DNA from: Rhodocyclaceae bacterium
GTDB lineage: Bacteria; Pseudomonadota; Gammaproteobacteria; Burkholderiales; Rhodocyclaceae
Assembly: GCA_016704145.1 (NCBI GenBank)
Contig: JADJAS010000007.1
Location: 1,302,001-1,366,000, forward strand
Direction of reading: 5' to 3'
DNA length: 64,000 bases
Shown here: piece by piece, positions 1-10,057 of the stretch
Layout of the letters: every line of letters starts with the position of its first letter
How positions within the stretch are numbered: position 1 is the stretch's first letter
Notes under the pieces: model-generated
The model's database searches: none
The model's input: the letters and a program-made list of their open reading frames with translations, nothing else
Told to the model about the DNA's origin: nothing
Made by a program: the position numbers and the translations under genes

Positions 1-79
1 TCGGATCGGCCATCGCCGGCATGGCGATGAGGAAGTGGTGGGTGAGGCTGACTTGGTTGCTGACGTGTTCGCTGGCCAT
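1..79 (-). CDS. yqgE: YqgE/AlgH family protein, N-terminal fragment (cut by window edge)
   Basis: Only the first 26 codons are present, reading off the left edge on the minus strand from the ATG at 79. The residues HHFLIAMPAM, shortly after the start, match the conserved N-terminus of the YqgE/AlgH (DUF179) family. Its biochemical role is unsettled and it has been linked to alginate regulation in Pseudomonas. It lies 33 bases downstream of the Lon-type protease gene on the same strand. In many betaproteobacteria the chp chemosensory cluster is followed by yqgE, ruvX and pyrimidine genes, which supports the call. Confidence 0.85.
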   Translation of the reverse strand, partial: MASEHVSNQVSLTHHFLIAMPAMADP

Positions 80-112
80 GCGCCCATTGTAATCGGTCGG
101 CCGGCCAAGCGT

Positions 113-2605
113 TCAGTGACCGCCGGCGCCGTTGGCGGGCGTGGGCGGTTTCCGGTCGGTCTTGGCCGGCGCCTTGCGCCGGCGTCGCGGCTGGCCGCGC
201 GACCGTGAATAGCTTTGCCGCAGGCGCGCCAGTTCGGCAAGCTGCACGGCCACCTGGAAGTTGACCGAGTCCGCCGGGATTTCGCCCTTGTCGTTCGGCT
301 CGCCGGCCGGAATGCCGGTCAGGAGCTCCAGGGCCTGGTCGACGCCACCGACGGCCCAGATGTTGAAGCGCCCGCCGCGCACCGCGTCGACCACGTCGTC
401 GCGCAGCATCAGGTGCGCGATGTTCGGCGCCGGTATCAGCACGCCCTGGTCGCCAGTGAGGCCGCGCGCGGCGCAAATATCGAAGAAGCCCTCGATCTTC
501 TCGTTGATGCCGCCGACCGGTTGCACCACGCCGAACTGATTGACCGAGCCGGTGACCGCCAGCGACTGGCGGATCGGCAGGCCCGAGAGTGCCGACATCA
601 GCGCGGCCAGCTCCGCCAGCGACGCGCTGTCGCCCTCGACGCCGCCATAGGATTGTTCGAACACCAGGCTGGCCTTGAGCGACAGCGGCGCGTTGAAGCC
701 GAAGCGCGCCGCCAGGAACGAGGCGAGGATCAGCACACCCTTGGAATGGATCGGGCCGCCAAGTTCCACCTCGCGCTCGATGTCGACCACTTCGCCCTCG
801 CCCATGCGCACGGTGGCGGTGATGCGCACGGGATGAGCGAACGTGCCCTCGCCGAGCATGACCACGGCGAGACCGTTGACCTGGCCGACATGGCTGCCCG
901 AGGTGCTGACCAGCAACTGGCCACGCAGGATTTCCTCCTGATAGCGCTGGCGAATCCGCTCGTGGCGATGGCGTCGCGCCGCCAGTGCCGCTTCGACATG
1001 CGGCCGGTCGATTAGTACGGCGTTCGCCAGCGCGGCGAAATGGTCGGCCTCGCTCATGAGATCCCCCAGGGGCCGCGTACGGGTGGTCAGTCGCTGCGCA
1101 TCCGCCGCCAGACGGGCGGCGTGCTCGACGATCGCCGCCACCGCGCCAGCCGTGAAATGGCGCGGGCCCAGCCGGCGCGCCAGGGTGGCGATCAGCCGGG
1201 CGTAGTGGCGCGTGTTGTCGGGACTGCGTTCGACCTCGCTATCGAGGTCGGCATTGATCTTGAACAATTCGGGAAACTCGGGATCGAGTTCGGCGAGCAG
1301 ATAGTAGGTCAGCCGCTCGCCGATCAGCACCAGCTTGACGTCGAGTGGCACCGGCTCGGGTTCCAGTTGCAGGGTGCTGGTGAGGCCGATCAGTTCGGAG
1401 AGGGATTCGATGCGAATCTCGCCCGACTTCAGCGCTCGCTTGAGGCCTTCCCAGGCGTAGGGCTGGCTCAGCACCTTCAGGGCGTCGAGCACGAGGAAGC
1501 CGCCGTTGGCGCGATGCAGCGCGCCGGCCTTGATCAGCATGAAGTTGCTGACCAGCGTGCCCATGTGCACCAGGTGCTCGACGCGGCCGACCAGGTTCTG
1601 CAGTGTCGGATGATCCTCGTGTACCACCGGCCGGCCGTCGTCGGGCGCGTTGCCGACCAGCAGGTTGACCAGGTAGCGCTGCACCGAAATGTTGCCGGCG
1701 AAGTAGGTGGTTTCGCCTTCCTCTTCGCCGCGGCCTGGCTCGCGCAGCGATTCGCCGCTTTCGATGATGTCGCGCATCACCGCGTCGAAATGGGCGCCGA
1801 CTTCCGGTAGGTCGGCGTAGCCCGGGCGCAGTTCCTCGACGAGATGACCCACGGCGAGGCGCAGCGTCTCGCGGCTGAGCTCCTTGATGCGCCCCTGCAT
1901 CTCGCGCCGCCAGCGCGGAAACTCGTTCATCAGCTTGTGCAGCCGCTCGTGCAGCGTCTCCATGTGCTGGCGGAATTCCTGCTGGCGCGCCTCGGGCAGC
2001 CGCTCGAACTCCTGCGGCGACAGCGTCTCCTCGCCGGTCTTCATCGGCGCGAAGACGAAGCCCTGCGGCGTGCGCAGCAAGGCCACGCCGACCTGCGCCG
2101 CTTCGCGGCCGAGACCGCGCAGGGCCTCGTCCTCGCGCTGTTTGGCCTCGTCCTGCATCGATTCGATGCGCGAACGGTAGTCGTCGCTCTCGAAGGCGGC
2201 GGCGATGGCCGGCGCCAGTTCGCCGACCAGGCGCTGCATGTCGTCGCGCAGCCGGGCGCCGCGTCCCGCCGGCAGGCGCAGCAGCCGCGACCGCGACGGC
2301 TCGGCGAAATTGTTGACATAGCACCAGTCAGCCGGCGGCGAGCCCGATTGCTGCTGGCCCGCCAGCAATTGCGCGACGATGGCGTGCCGGCCGCTGCCGG
2401 CATCGCCCAGCACGAACAGGTTGTAGCCGTCGTGACGGATGTCGAGGCCGAGCTTCATGGCATCCACCGCGCGCGGATGCAGCTGGCCGACATCGATATC
2501 GGCCAGCGTCTCGGTCGTGGTGAAATCGAGCGCGGCCGGATCGCAGGGTGAAAAAAGCGACTCCGGCGGCAGCGGTGCCAGGGGAGATTTCGGCTCGGTG
2601 TTCAT
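113..2605 (-). CDS. Lon-type AAA+ ATP-dependent serine protease (LonB-like)
   Basis: An 830-residue protein related to the LonB-like ATP-dependent proteases. The N-terminal half carries an AAA ATPase region with a P-loop variant GDAGSGRH near residues 67-74 and long coiled-coil-forming helices. The C-terminal domain is a Lon protease domain: catalytic Ser in GDSAS (S660) and Lys in NEKIEGF (K703), 43 residues apart as in E. coli Lon. The C-terminus is a basic Arg/Lys-rich tail. I chose the ATG at 2605 because the open frame upstream of it overlaps the end of chpA and lacks a family match. It follows chpA by 26 bases on the same strand and may be cotranscribed. Its substrate is unknown; a link to the chemosensory system is only positional. 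Confidence 0.88.
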   Translation of the reverse strand: MNTEPKSPLAPLPPESLFSPCDPAALDFTTTETLADIDVGQLHPRAVDAMKLGLDIRHDGYNLFVLGDAGSGRHAIVAQLLAGQQQSGSPPADWCYVNNFAEPSRSRLLRLPAGRGARLRDDMQRLVGELAPAIAAAFESDDYRSRIESMQDEAKQREDEALRGLGREAAQVGVALLRTPQGFVFAPMKTGEETLSPQEFERLPEARQQEFRQHMETLHERLHKLMNEFPRWRREMQGRIKELSRETLRLAVGHLVEELRPGYADLPEVGAHFDAVMRDIIESGESLREPGRGEEEGETTYFAGNISVQRYLVNLLVGNAPDDGRPVVHEDHPTLQNLVGRVEHLVHMGTLVSNFMLIKAGALHRANGGFLVLDALKVLSQPYAWEGLKRALKSGEIRIESLSELIGLTSTLQLEPEPVPLDVKLVLIGERLTYYLLAELDPEFPELFKINADLDSEVERSPDNTRHYARLIATLARRLGPRHFTAGAVAAIVEHAARLAADAQRLTTRTRPLGDLMSEADHFAALANAVLIDRPHVEAALAARRHRHERIRQRYQEEILRGQLLVSTSGSHVGQVNGLAVVMLGEGTFAHPVRITATVRMGEGEVVDIEREVELGGPIHSKGVLILASFLAARFGFNAPLSLKASLVFEQSYGGVEGDSASLAELAALMSALSGLPIRQSLAVTGSVNQFGVVQPVGGINEKIEGFFDICAARGLTGDQGVLIPAPNIAHLMLRDDVVDAVRGGRFNIWAVGGVDQALELLTGIPAGEPNDKGEIPADSVNFQVAVQLAELARLRQSYSRSRGQPRRRRKAPAKTDRKPPTPANGAGGH

Positions 2606-2631
2606 CTCGCTACCGTGGCGGGCGATCGCGC

Positions 2632-5600
2632 TCAGGGTTCGCGGGCGACACAACCGGCGATCAGCTTCAGCAGTTCGTCCTCGTCGTACGGCTTGCCCAG
2701 GTAATGGTCGACGCCGATTTCCCGGGCGTAGTCGCGGTGCTTGTCGCCGATGCGGGAGGTGATCATGATGATCGGCACCTGCCTGAGCCGTTCGTCGGCA
2801 CGGATGTTGCGCGTGAGGTCGAAGCCGTCCATGCGCGGCATCTCGATATCGACCAGCATGACATCGGGAACGATGTCGAGCAGCTGTTCGAGCGCGTCGA
2901 CACCATCCTTGGCGGTGAGAACCTGGTAGCCGGCGCGGCCCAGCAAGCGGCCGGTGATCTTGCGCACCGTCAGCGAGTCATCGACCACCATCACCGTGCC
3001 GACGGTGGTTGCCGCCGGGGTCGGCCCGGTCCCGGTCGCCGCCGGCTCCGCCGCGGCCGGCAAAGTCAGCCGTGGTCGAGCGGCGAGGGCGGCGGGGTTG
3101 AGGATGAGGACGATCTCGCCGTCGCCCAGCACCGTCGCGCCGGCCACGCCGGCCACCCGTGACAACTGCGGACCGATGTTCTTCACCACCAGTTCCTGGT
3201 TGCCGGCGAGATCATCAACTTCGAGCGCCAATGGCCGATCGCCGGCGCGCACCAGCAACAGCCAGTGGCGGCGCGCCGGTTCCGGTCTGGCGCGACTGTC
3301 GCCGAGCAGCGTCGGCAGGTATTGCCATGGGTAGCGCTCGCCCAGCCAGACGGTGCCGCCGTCGGCGCGAATCGCGGCGATGGCGTCGGGCTTGAGCTCG
3401 CTCGCCTGCGCCACCATCGACGACGGGATGGCGTAGCGCCGATTGCCGACGCGCACCAGCACGGCCTGGATCACCGCCAGGGTCAGCGGCAGATGAATCT
3501 GGAAGCGTGTGCCCTGGCCGGCTTCGAAATCGACCCGGACCCGGCCGCCGAGAATGGCGGCTTCGCTCCTGACCACGTCCATGCCGATGCCGCGGCCGGC
3601 AACTGCGCTGAGCTGGTCCGCCGTGGACAAGCCCGGCCTGAAGATCAGTTGCGCCAGTTGCGCTTCGTCGGGCTGCTCGTCCGCGCCGATCAGCCCGGTG
3701 GCAAGGGCGCGGGCGCGGATGCGTTCGATGTCGAGACCGGCGCCGTCGTCGGCGAGCTGGATGACGATCTCGTTGCCTTCCTGGGCGATGCGTAGCGTGA
3801 TCTGGCCGATCTCCGGCTTGCCGGCGGCACGCCGGCCGGCCGGCGCTTCCAGGCCGTGGGCGATGGCGTTGCGCAGCAGGTGCTCGAGCGGGCCGGTCAT
3901 CTTTTCCAGCACCGATCGATCGATCTCCGTCTGGCCGCCGCGGATGTCAAGGTTGGCGCGCTTGCCGAGTTCCTTGGCGGTCTGCCGGACCACGCGATGG
4001 AGCCGGTCGGCCAGCATGTTGAACGGCACCATGCGCACGTTCATCAGCGCTTGCGAGTGCTCGCGGTTCAGGCGCGCCTGGGCGGTCAGGGCGGCCTCGG
4101 CGTGGTCGAGGTTCTGTAACAACGCCTGTTGCGAGGTGGCGACGTCGTTGACGCTCTCCGCCATCATGCGCGCCAGTTCCTGAAAGCGTGTAAAGCGGTC
4201 GAATTCGAGCGGATCGAACTGGCGTTCCTGCTCGGCGGCCAGCGCCTGGCGCGACAGCATCTGCGATTCGGCCTGGATCTCGATTTCCCGCAATTGGTTG
4301 CGCAGGCGGATGACGTTCTCGGTGAGGTCGAGCAGCGAACTCTTGAGCGCGCGCATTTCGCCTTCGATGCGACCACGGGCGATGGCGATTTCGCCAGCCT
4401 CGTTGACCAGCTTGTCCACGACGTCGGCGCGCACGCGCAACATGGCGCGCGCCACGGCTTCGGACTCGCCGCCGCGAGGCGCCGGCGGAACCGGCGCGAT
4501 CGGCGCCGGGGCGGCGGTCATCGGCGGGGTCGGCGCGACAACGGGCGGCAAGGACGGCGAGGGCTCGGCGGGCGTTGGCGCACCCGTTCGCAGCTGTTCG
4601 AGCATCAATTCGACGCGGTCGAACGATGCGTCCAGCGTGTCGAGGAATGCCGGGGTCACGGTTCCTGCCGCCACCGTGTCCTCGATGCGGGTTTCCATGC
4701 CGTGCACCAACTGACCGATGCTCATGGCGCCGGCCATGCGGGCGCTGCCCTTGAGCGTGTGCAGCAGGCGCTTGAGGTCGTCGGCCGGGCCGAGATTGTC
4801 GAGCTGGTCGCGCCATGCGCGCAGGCCGGCGGCGACGCCGTGCACGAGGTCGGCGCTTTCATCGAGGAAGATCGGCAACAACTGCGGATCGAGTTCGTCG
4901 GCGAGACGCAACTGCCGCCGTTCGGCCTCCGGGGGTTCCGGTGGCGGCATGGCCGGCCGGGGCGCCGGAACTGCCTCGGCCGGCGCGGTCGCGCCCTCCG
5001 GCGGCGCCGGCGGTGCCGGTGACGCCACCAGTGCATCGAGCTGGTCGGCCAGGGCTTCCTCTAGTTGCGGCATGCGCCGCTCGGCGACCGCGCCGATCAT
5101 GCCTTCGAGGGCGCCGATGGCGCGCGCCATCAGCAGATGCTGGGCGTCGGCCGGCGCCGCCCGGGCCTCGTCGAGCCGGTTGAGCGCCATCTCGAGCGCA
5201 TGGGCGACGCGGTTGATCGGGATCACGCCGGTGGTGGCGGAAATGCCGGCCAGGGTGTGGGCGGCGCGGATCATGGCGCGCGGCGGCGAAGCGTCGAAGC
5301 CCAGTTCGTGCTGGAGGGCGGCCAGATGCTGCCTGGCCTCGGCGAGGTAAAGATCGAACAGTGTCGGCGACAGCGCAAGTTCGCCGATGCGAATGTCCTC
5401 TGGTTCCGGCGGCGGAGGCTGCACCAGCCTGAGCACCGGCGCGCCGCGTGTTTCAGGCGCCGGTTCCGGTTCTGGCTCGGGCGGCGCCGGCGGCGTGGGG
5501 GCTTCGGTTTCCGGCGGTGGCTCGGTCGGCATGGCCGGGACCGCCGCTTCACCCGCCAGTTGCCCGCAGGCGTCGATCAGCGCCGAGGCATCGTGCCGCA

Positions 5601-7920
5601 CGCCATCACCGGCCTCCAGCTTTGCCACCCAGTCGGCGAACAGCCGATGGGCCTGACGCACCATGTCGAGCAGGGCCGGCGTCGCTTCCTGTTCGAGTTG
5701 CAGCCAGCGGTTGAGCACTTGTTCGACCGCCCATGCGGCGTCGCCGAAATCCGCCAGGCCGACCATGCGGCCGCTGCCCTTCAGGGTGTGGAAACTGCGC
5801 CGGACGGTTACCAGCGCCTCGCTGTCCTGCCGATGGCTCTCCAGTTGCGGCAACTGGCCGCCGATGCCGGCGAGCACCTCGTGGGCTTCCTCGATGAAGA
5901 TGCCGAGCAGTTCGGCGTCGATCTGTTCGGTGCTGGCCTCGGCCAGGCGCTTCGCTTCGGGCGAAGGCGCCATGGCTGCCGCCGGCGCCAGCTGCCCGAC
6001 CGCTTCCTCGATGGCTTCGATCGCCGCCGGCGCCGTTTCGTGTTCGATGGCTTCGATGGCGGCGCGCGCCTGACCGGCCAGGGCGGCATCGTCCACCAGT
6101 TCGGCGTGGTCGCGCATGACCTCGAGGCTCTGACGGATCTCGCCGCGCAGCGCCTGGTCGCCCGGCTGTTCGCGCAGGGCGTCGACCAGGTGTCGCGCTT
6201 GCCGACGCGCCTCGCGCAGTTCGGTTTCCGCCGTCGGCTCGGCGACGTCCATCGGCGCGGGCGGGCGCAGGAAGACATCGATGTCAGCCGGCCCGTGCCG
6301 CAGCTGGTCGACGAAGAAGCCGAGCGCGGAGAGCTTGGCGGCGACATCCTCGAAATCGGCGGGTTGCGACGGCTGACTTTCGCCGGCGCCGGCGAACCCG
6401 TCGATGGCCGTGGCGCACTCGCGTAGCACGTCCACGGCGCGTGGTTCGCCCAGCACGGTCAGCGCGCCCTCGACCTGCTTGATCGGCTTGGCCAGGCTCG
6501 CCAGCTCGCCGGCCTTGCCCGGGTCGCGGAAATACGCATCGAGCGTCTGCTCGATGACGGCGAGATTGGCCTGGATTTCCCGGGCAACCTGGCCGAGCAG
6601 CAGCTTCTCCCGTGCCTGGCGCGACATCTCGTCGAGCAGCGGGAAATCGAGCGCGGCCAGCGGCTCGCCGCGCGCGGCGGCCGTCAGGCGCCGTCCGACA
6701 ATGCCGGCTTGGCCGGCGAACTCCTCGCCGAGGTACTGGAACCCGGCCAGCGCATTGTCCATCAGCAGCAGCGCGGTGGCCATTTCCAGGGCAAGGGCGT
6801 CCGAGTGGCCGAGTGGCGCCTTGCGCAGGGCGTCGGCGGTCTCGACCATCCGCGTCGCCAAGCCGGTCAGATCGGCCTGGCCGAGCCGACCGATGCTTTC
6901 GGCCAATGCGCGCACACGGTCGTGGAATTGCGGCAGCGCCGCCGCCGCGCCGCCGCTGAAGCGGTTCCAGGCATCGATGCATTGCGCCACCTGCTCCCGG
7001 CAGGGCTCCAGCAGCGCTCGCACCGGCGCGAAGTCAGGCATCGTCGCGGTGGCGGGCAGCAACGAGTCGAGACGATAGGTGGCGCGCACGCGGGCGACAT
7101 GATCGCCCGCGTCGCCGGCGACGGCGACGTGATAGAGGGTGTCGCGCATCAGTCGTTCGGCGACTGTGCGCGAGCCTTCCAGCAGCTTCCGGATCTGGGT
7201 GTCGATGCGCGCGCAGAGATGGCGAGTCTCGGCCGTGACGGGAATTCGACCGGCGACCAAGGCGTCGAGGAAAGCCAGCCCGATCCACCAGAAGGCGCGC
7301 GCCGACGGCGATTCCTGCGTGGCTTCGACGGCGGTCAGCGCGCCGCGCATGTCCTGGAGGCCTTGTGGGTCCTGCTTCAGCCACTTCAGCATGCCCCGCT
7401 GAAAACCCAGGCGCGCGGCCTTGATCCTGGCGGCGGCCTGGTCGGGCGCCAGTGCCGGCGTTTCTTGTTCGCGGCGCGGCGGGCGCGGCGTCAGGTCGGG
7501 GTAGAACAGATCGGCCGCCGGCGCCTCGGCATGGCCCAGCCGGGCCATGACGGCGCGATAGTCCGGCAGCAGGCGCAAGGCTTGGTCGGGGCGGCCGGCC
7601 AGCAGTTCATCCAGATAGCGACGAACGGCGCCGATGGCCTGGCTGGCCGCGTCGGCGCAGGCCGTCGCTGGGCCGAGACGGCCCGCCTCGGCGGCGTCCA
7701 GAAGCTGTTCCAACGCTTCGGCCAGGCGCGTGACGCCTTCGAGGCCGACGATGGACAAGGCGCCGCGCGCCTGGTGCAAGTGAGTGCGCGCCGCCGGCAG
7801 GGCGGTCGCGCCGTCGCCGTCCTGGCGCGCCAGCGCCTCGAGCGCGCGATTTAGCGCCAGGTCGATCTCGCTCTTGACCCAGGTCAGCGGGCCGATGTCG
7901 GTCGTGGCCGTGGTGCTCAT
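2632..7920 (-). CDS. chpA: Type IV pilus chemosensory hybrid histidine kinase ChpA/PilL
   Basis: A 1762-residue CheA-like hybrid kinase for twitching motility. The clear phosphotransfer (Hpt) histidines are H711 (HTLKGSGRMVG), H888 (degenerate, HTLAGISATTG) and H1054 (HTLKGSARMAG); an earlier N-terminal Hpt-like region lacks a clear histidine. Long Pro/Ala linkers separate the modules. The kinase core has the N box HLLRNAIAHGLE and the G-box GRGIGMDVV. It is followed by a CheW-like domain and a C-terminal receiver whose phospho-acceptor is Asp1691 in LVDIEMPRMDG. It sits 10 bases after pilJ in the order pilG-pilH-pilI-pilJ-chpA, matching the Pseudomonas Pil-Chp and betaproteobacterial PilL systems. 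Two copies of the window's dispersed 14-mer lie inside this gene (3062 and 6367). Confidence 0.95.
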   Translation of the reverse strand: MSTTATTDIGPLTWVKSEIDLALNRALEALARQDGDGATALPAARTHLHQARGALSIVGLEGVTRLAEALEQLLDAAEAGRLGPATACADAASQAIGAVRRYLDELLAGRPDQALRLLPDYRAVMARLGHAEAPAADLFYPDLTPRPPRREQETPALAPDQAAARIKAARLGFQRGMLKWLKQDPQGLQDMRGALTAVEATQESPSARAFWWIGLAFLDALVAGRIPVTAETRHLCARIDTQIRKLLEGSRTVAERLMRDTLYHVAVAGDAGDHVARVRATYRLDSLLPATATMPDFAPVRALLEPCREQVAQCIDAWNRFSGGAAAALPQFHDRVRALAESIGRLGQADLTGLATRMVETADALRKAPLGHSDALALEMATALLLMDNALAGFQYLGEEFAGQAGIVGRRLTAAARGEPLAALDFPLLDEMSRQAREKLLLGQVAREIQANLAVIEQTLDAYFRDPGKAGELASLAKPIKQVEGALTVLGEPRAVDVLRECATAIDGFAGAGESQPSQPADFEDVAAKLSALGFFVDQLRHGPADIDVFLRPPAPMDVAEPTAETELREARRQARHLVDALREQPGDQALRGEIRQSLEVMRDHAELVDDAALAGQARAAIEAIEHETAPAAIEAIEEAVGQLAPAAAMAPSPEAKRLAEASTEQIDAELLGIFIEEAHEVLAGIGGQLPQLESHRQDSEALVTVRRSFHTLKGSGRMVGLADFGDAAWAVEQVLNRWLQLEQEATPALLDMVRQAHRLFADWVAKLEAGDGVRHDASALIDACGQLAGEAAVPAMPTEPPPETEAPTPPAPPEPEPEPAPETRGAPVLRLVQPPPPEPEDIRIGELALSPTLFDLYLAEARQHLAALQHELGFDASPPRAMIRAAHTLAGISATTGVIPINRVAHALEMALNRLDEARAAPADAQHLLMARAIGALEGMIGAVAERRMPQLEEALADQLDALVASPAPPAPPEGATAPAEAVPAPRPAMPPPEPPEAERRQLRLADELDPQLLPIFLDESADLVHGVAAGLRAWRDQLDNLGPADDLKRLLHTLKGSARMAGAMSIGQLVHGMETRIEDTVAAGTVTPAFLDTLDASFDRVELMLEQLRTGAPTPAEPSPSLPPVVAPTPPMTAAPAPIAPVPPAPRGGESEAVARAMLRVRADVVDKLVNEAGEIAIARGRIEGEMRALKSSLLDLTENVIRLRNQLREIEIQAESQMLSRQALAAEQERQFDPLEFDRFTRFQELARMMAESVNDVATSQQALLQNLDHAEAALTAQARLNREHSQALMNVRMVPFNMLADRLHRVVRQTAKELGKRANLDIRGGQTEIDRSVLEKMTGPLEHLLRNAIAHGLEAPAGRRAAGKPEIGQITLRIAQEGNEIVIQLADDGAGLDIERIRARALATGLIGADEQPDEAQLAQLIFRPGLSTADQLSAVAGRGIGMDVVRSEAAILGGRVRVDFEAGQGTRFQIHLPLTLAVIQAVLVRVGNRRYAIPSSMVAQASELKPDAIAAIRADGGTVWLGERYPWQYLPTLLGDSRARPEPARRHWLLLVRAGDRPLALEVDDLAGNQELVVKNIGPQLSRVAGVAGATVLGDGEIVLILNPAALAARPRLTLPAAAEPAATGTGPTPAATTVGTVMVVDDSLTVRKITGRLLGRAGYQVLTAKDGVDALEQLLDIVPDVMLVDIEMPRMDGFDLTRNIRADERLRQVPIIMITSRIGDKHRDYAREIGVDHYLGKPYDEDELLKLIAGCVAREP
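3062..3075 (+). repeat. Dispersed 14-mer, exact copy
   Basis: AAAGTCAGCCGTGG, exact, inside chpA where the opposite strand is coding. Confidence 0.9.
6367..6380 (-). repeat. Dispersed 14-mer, one mismatch
   Basis: Reverse-complement copy CGACGGCTGACTTT inside chpA. Confidence 0.8.
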
Positions 7921-7930
7921 CGACGAATGC

Positions 7931-10027
7931 TCAGACCTTGAAGCCGGCCACCGAGCCCTTGAGCTCCACCGCGAGATCGGCCAGTTCGCCGATCGACTCG
8001 GCCGTCTGCTGGGTGCCCGTGGTCGTGCGGTCGGTGATGCGCAAGATGTCTTCCATCGACGTCGCCACCGTGGTGGCGATCTCCGCCTGCGACTGGGTGT
8101 CGCTGGAAATTTGCTCGATCAGCCCGGCGAGGCTGTTCGAGACATCCGAGATTTCCGTCAGCGCTTGGCCGGCGGCATCGGACAGCTTGGCGCCCTCGAC
8201 CACGCCCCGTGTCGAGCTTTCCATGGCCGCGACGGCGTCGTGGGTGTCGGCCTGAATGGTCTTGACGATGGCGGCAATCTGCTTGGTCGCCTCGCCGGAA
8301 CGCTCGGCCAGCCGCTGTACCTCTTCCGCGACCACCGAGAAGCCGCGTCCCGCCTCACCGGCGGAGGCGGCCTGGATGGCGGCATTGAGCGCCAGCACGT
8401 TGGTCTGCTCGGTGATGTCGGAAATCAGTTCGACGATCTCGCCGATCTCTTGCGAGGACTCGCCCAGCCGCTTGATGCGCTTGGAGGTCTCCTGGATCTG
8501 CTGGCGGATGTCGTTCATGCCGGCGATGGCGTTGTCCGCGGCCTTCGAGCCCTTCTGCGCGGCTTCCAGGGACTGGCGGGCGACGCGTACCGACTCGGTG
8601 GCCCGCCGCGACACGCCTTCCATGCTCTTGGCCATGTCGCGTACCTGGGTGCCGGCGCCGACGATCTCGCCGGACTGCCGGCGGCTGGCGCCGAGCAGCT
8701 CGTTGGATATCTTCTGGGCCGCCTCGGAGGCGTTGGTCAGCCGGTTGGCGGCGTCGTTGATGCGCTTGACCAGCACCGACAGTTCCTCGATCGTGTAGTT
8801 GACCGAATCGGCGATGGCGCCGGTGATGTCCTCGGTGACCGTGGCGCGAACCGTCAGGTCGCCGTCGGCAAGGTCGCCCATTTCGTTCATCAGGCGCAGG
8901 ATGGCCTCCTGGGTGGCGTCCTTGGCGGCCTCGGCCTCGTGGCGTTGTCGTTCCGCCACCTCGCCGCGCCGTGCCGCGTCGTTGTTGAAGAGCCGCACGA
9001 TCAGCAACAGCAGCACCAGCGCGGCCAGGGTGCCGGCGACGGCGACGATCTTGGTCGGCAACGACCCGCGCGCCTCGTCGGCATAGGCCGTACCAAGGTC
9101 GTCGAAGGCCTTCAGCAGCGGCTGGCTGTCGCCCAGCAACTGGGCGCCGGCCTGCTTGGCCGCGACTAGCGGCTGCAAGTTGGCCAGTACGCCGCCGAGC
9201 GCCTCCTGCAGCGACTTGAATTCATCCTCCAACGCTTCTGCGCGGGCGCGGCCGGCGCCGTCGCCGGACTGTTTCAGGGCCGCGACGTGGTCGCGGAAAC
9301 CGGCGCTATCCTTGTCGAGCTGGAATGCCACCTCGGGCCGCAGGCCTTCCACGGCCAGCAGCGCGTTGGCGTTCTTGGCGATGCGCTGGACCATCGCGGC
9401 CAGTTGCGCCGCCGCTGCGGTTTCGCGGCCGCCGGCAAGCCTGGCCGCCAGCAGTTCGTCGGCCAGTTCCTGGATCTTGGCGTCGCGGGCATTGATGAGG
9501 GCGACCGCCTTGCCCAGCGCGGTCAGGCTGGCTTCCTGGCCGAGCACGCTGGCGGCGTTCCTGGCCGATTTCTCCCAGGCCGCAGTGGCGACGGCGAGCG
9601 TCGGCCGCAGGGCGTCGGGGGTGGCCGGGATCGACAGGCCTTCCAGGTTGGCGCCACCGGCTAGCGCCGTCGCATACGCGGACATCCGGTCGCGGGCGAC
9701 GCGCAGTTCCTTGAAGGCCGCGCCGTTGCCCTGCAGCGCCAGCGGCACGGACTTGGCGATCTGCTGGGACAGGGTGCGCGCCTGCCCGGTCGCGGCCACC
9801 AGCGCATCGCCATTGCGCTGCTGCCGAAGTTCGAGCAACCCGGCGACGGCGGCGATGGCAAGCGCGGCGCCGAAGGCCAGGCCGAGCAGGCGCAATTGCC
9901 GGGCGACCGGCTTGTCGCCGCTGGCTGGCGCGGCCATCGATGCCAATCCCGCGCCACCCGGAAGGCCGAGTCCGGCGCCGGCCGGCTGGCCGACGGATGG
10001 CAGTTGGAAGGGTAGCCTGAATGCCAT
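7931..10027 (-). CDS. pilJ: Twitching-motility methyl-accepting chemotaxis protein PilJ
   Basis: A 698-residue inner-membrane chemoreceptor that feeds signals through PilI to ChpA. A Pro/Gly-rich cytoplasmic N-terminus leads to transmembrane segment 1 (about residues 45-66). A periplasmic PilJ-type sensor region follows, with TGQARTLSQQIAKS as a weak P-box relative, then TM2 around residue 330. A HAMP-like region and the conserved signalling hairpin come next (ALNAAIQAASAGEAGRGFSVVAEEV, broken here only for naming, near residues 545-570). The ATG at 10027 has a good ribosome-binding site (GGGGAG, six bases before it). It is in tight order between pilI and chpA. Length and layout fit PilJ of beta- and gammaproteobacteria. 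Confidence 0.95.
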   Translation of the reverse strand: MAFRLPFQLPSVGQPAGAGLGLPGGAGLASMAAPASGDKPVARQLRLLGLAFGAALAIAAVAGLLELRQQRNGDALVAATGQARTLSQQIAKSVPLALQGNGAAFKELRVARDRMSAYATALAGGANLEGLSIPATPDALRPTLAVATAAWEKSARNAASVLGQEASLTALGKAVALINARDAKIQELADELLAARLAGGRETAAAAQLAAMVQRIAKNANALLAVEGLRPEVAFQLDKDSAGFRDHVAALKQSGDGAGRARAEALEDEFKSLQEALGGVLANLQPLVAAKQAGAQLLGDSQPLLKAFDDLGTAYADEARGSLPTKIVAVAGTLAALVLLLLIVRLFNNDAARRGEVAERQRHEAEAAKDATQEAILRLMNEMGDLADGDLTVRATVTEDITGAIADSVNYTIEELSVLVKRINDAANRLTNASEAAQKISNELLGASRRQSGEIVGAGTQVRDMAKSMEGVSRRATESVRVARQSLEAAQKGSKAADNAIAGMNDIRQQIQETSKRIKRLGESSQEIGEIVELISDITEQTNVLALNAAIQAASAGEAGRGFSVVAEEVQRLAERSGEATKQIAAIVKTIQADTHDAVAAMESSTRGVVEGAKLSDAAGQALTEISDVSNSLAGLIEQISSDTQSQAEIATTVATSMEDILRITDRTTTGTQQTAESIGELADLAVELKGSVAGFKV

Positions 10028-10057
10028 GTGATTCTCCCCGCTAGCGTGTCGACAAGG

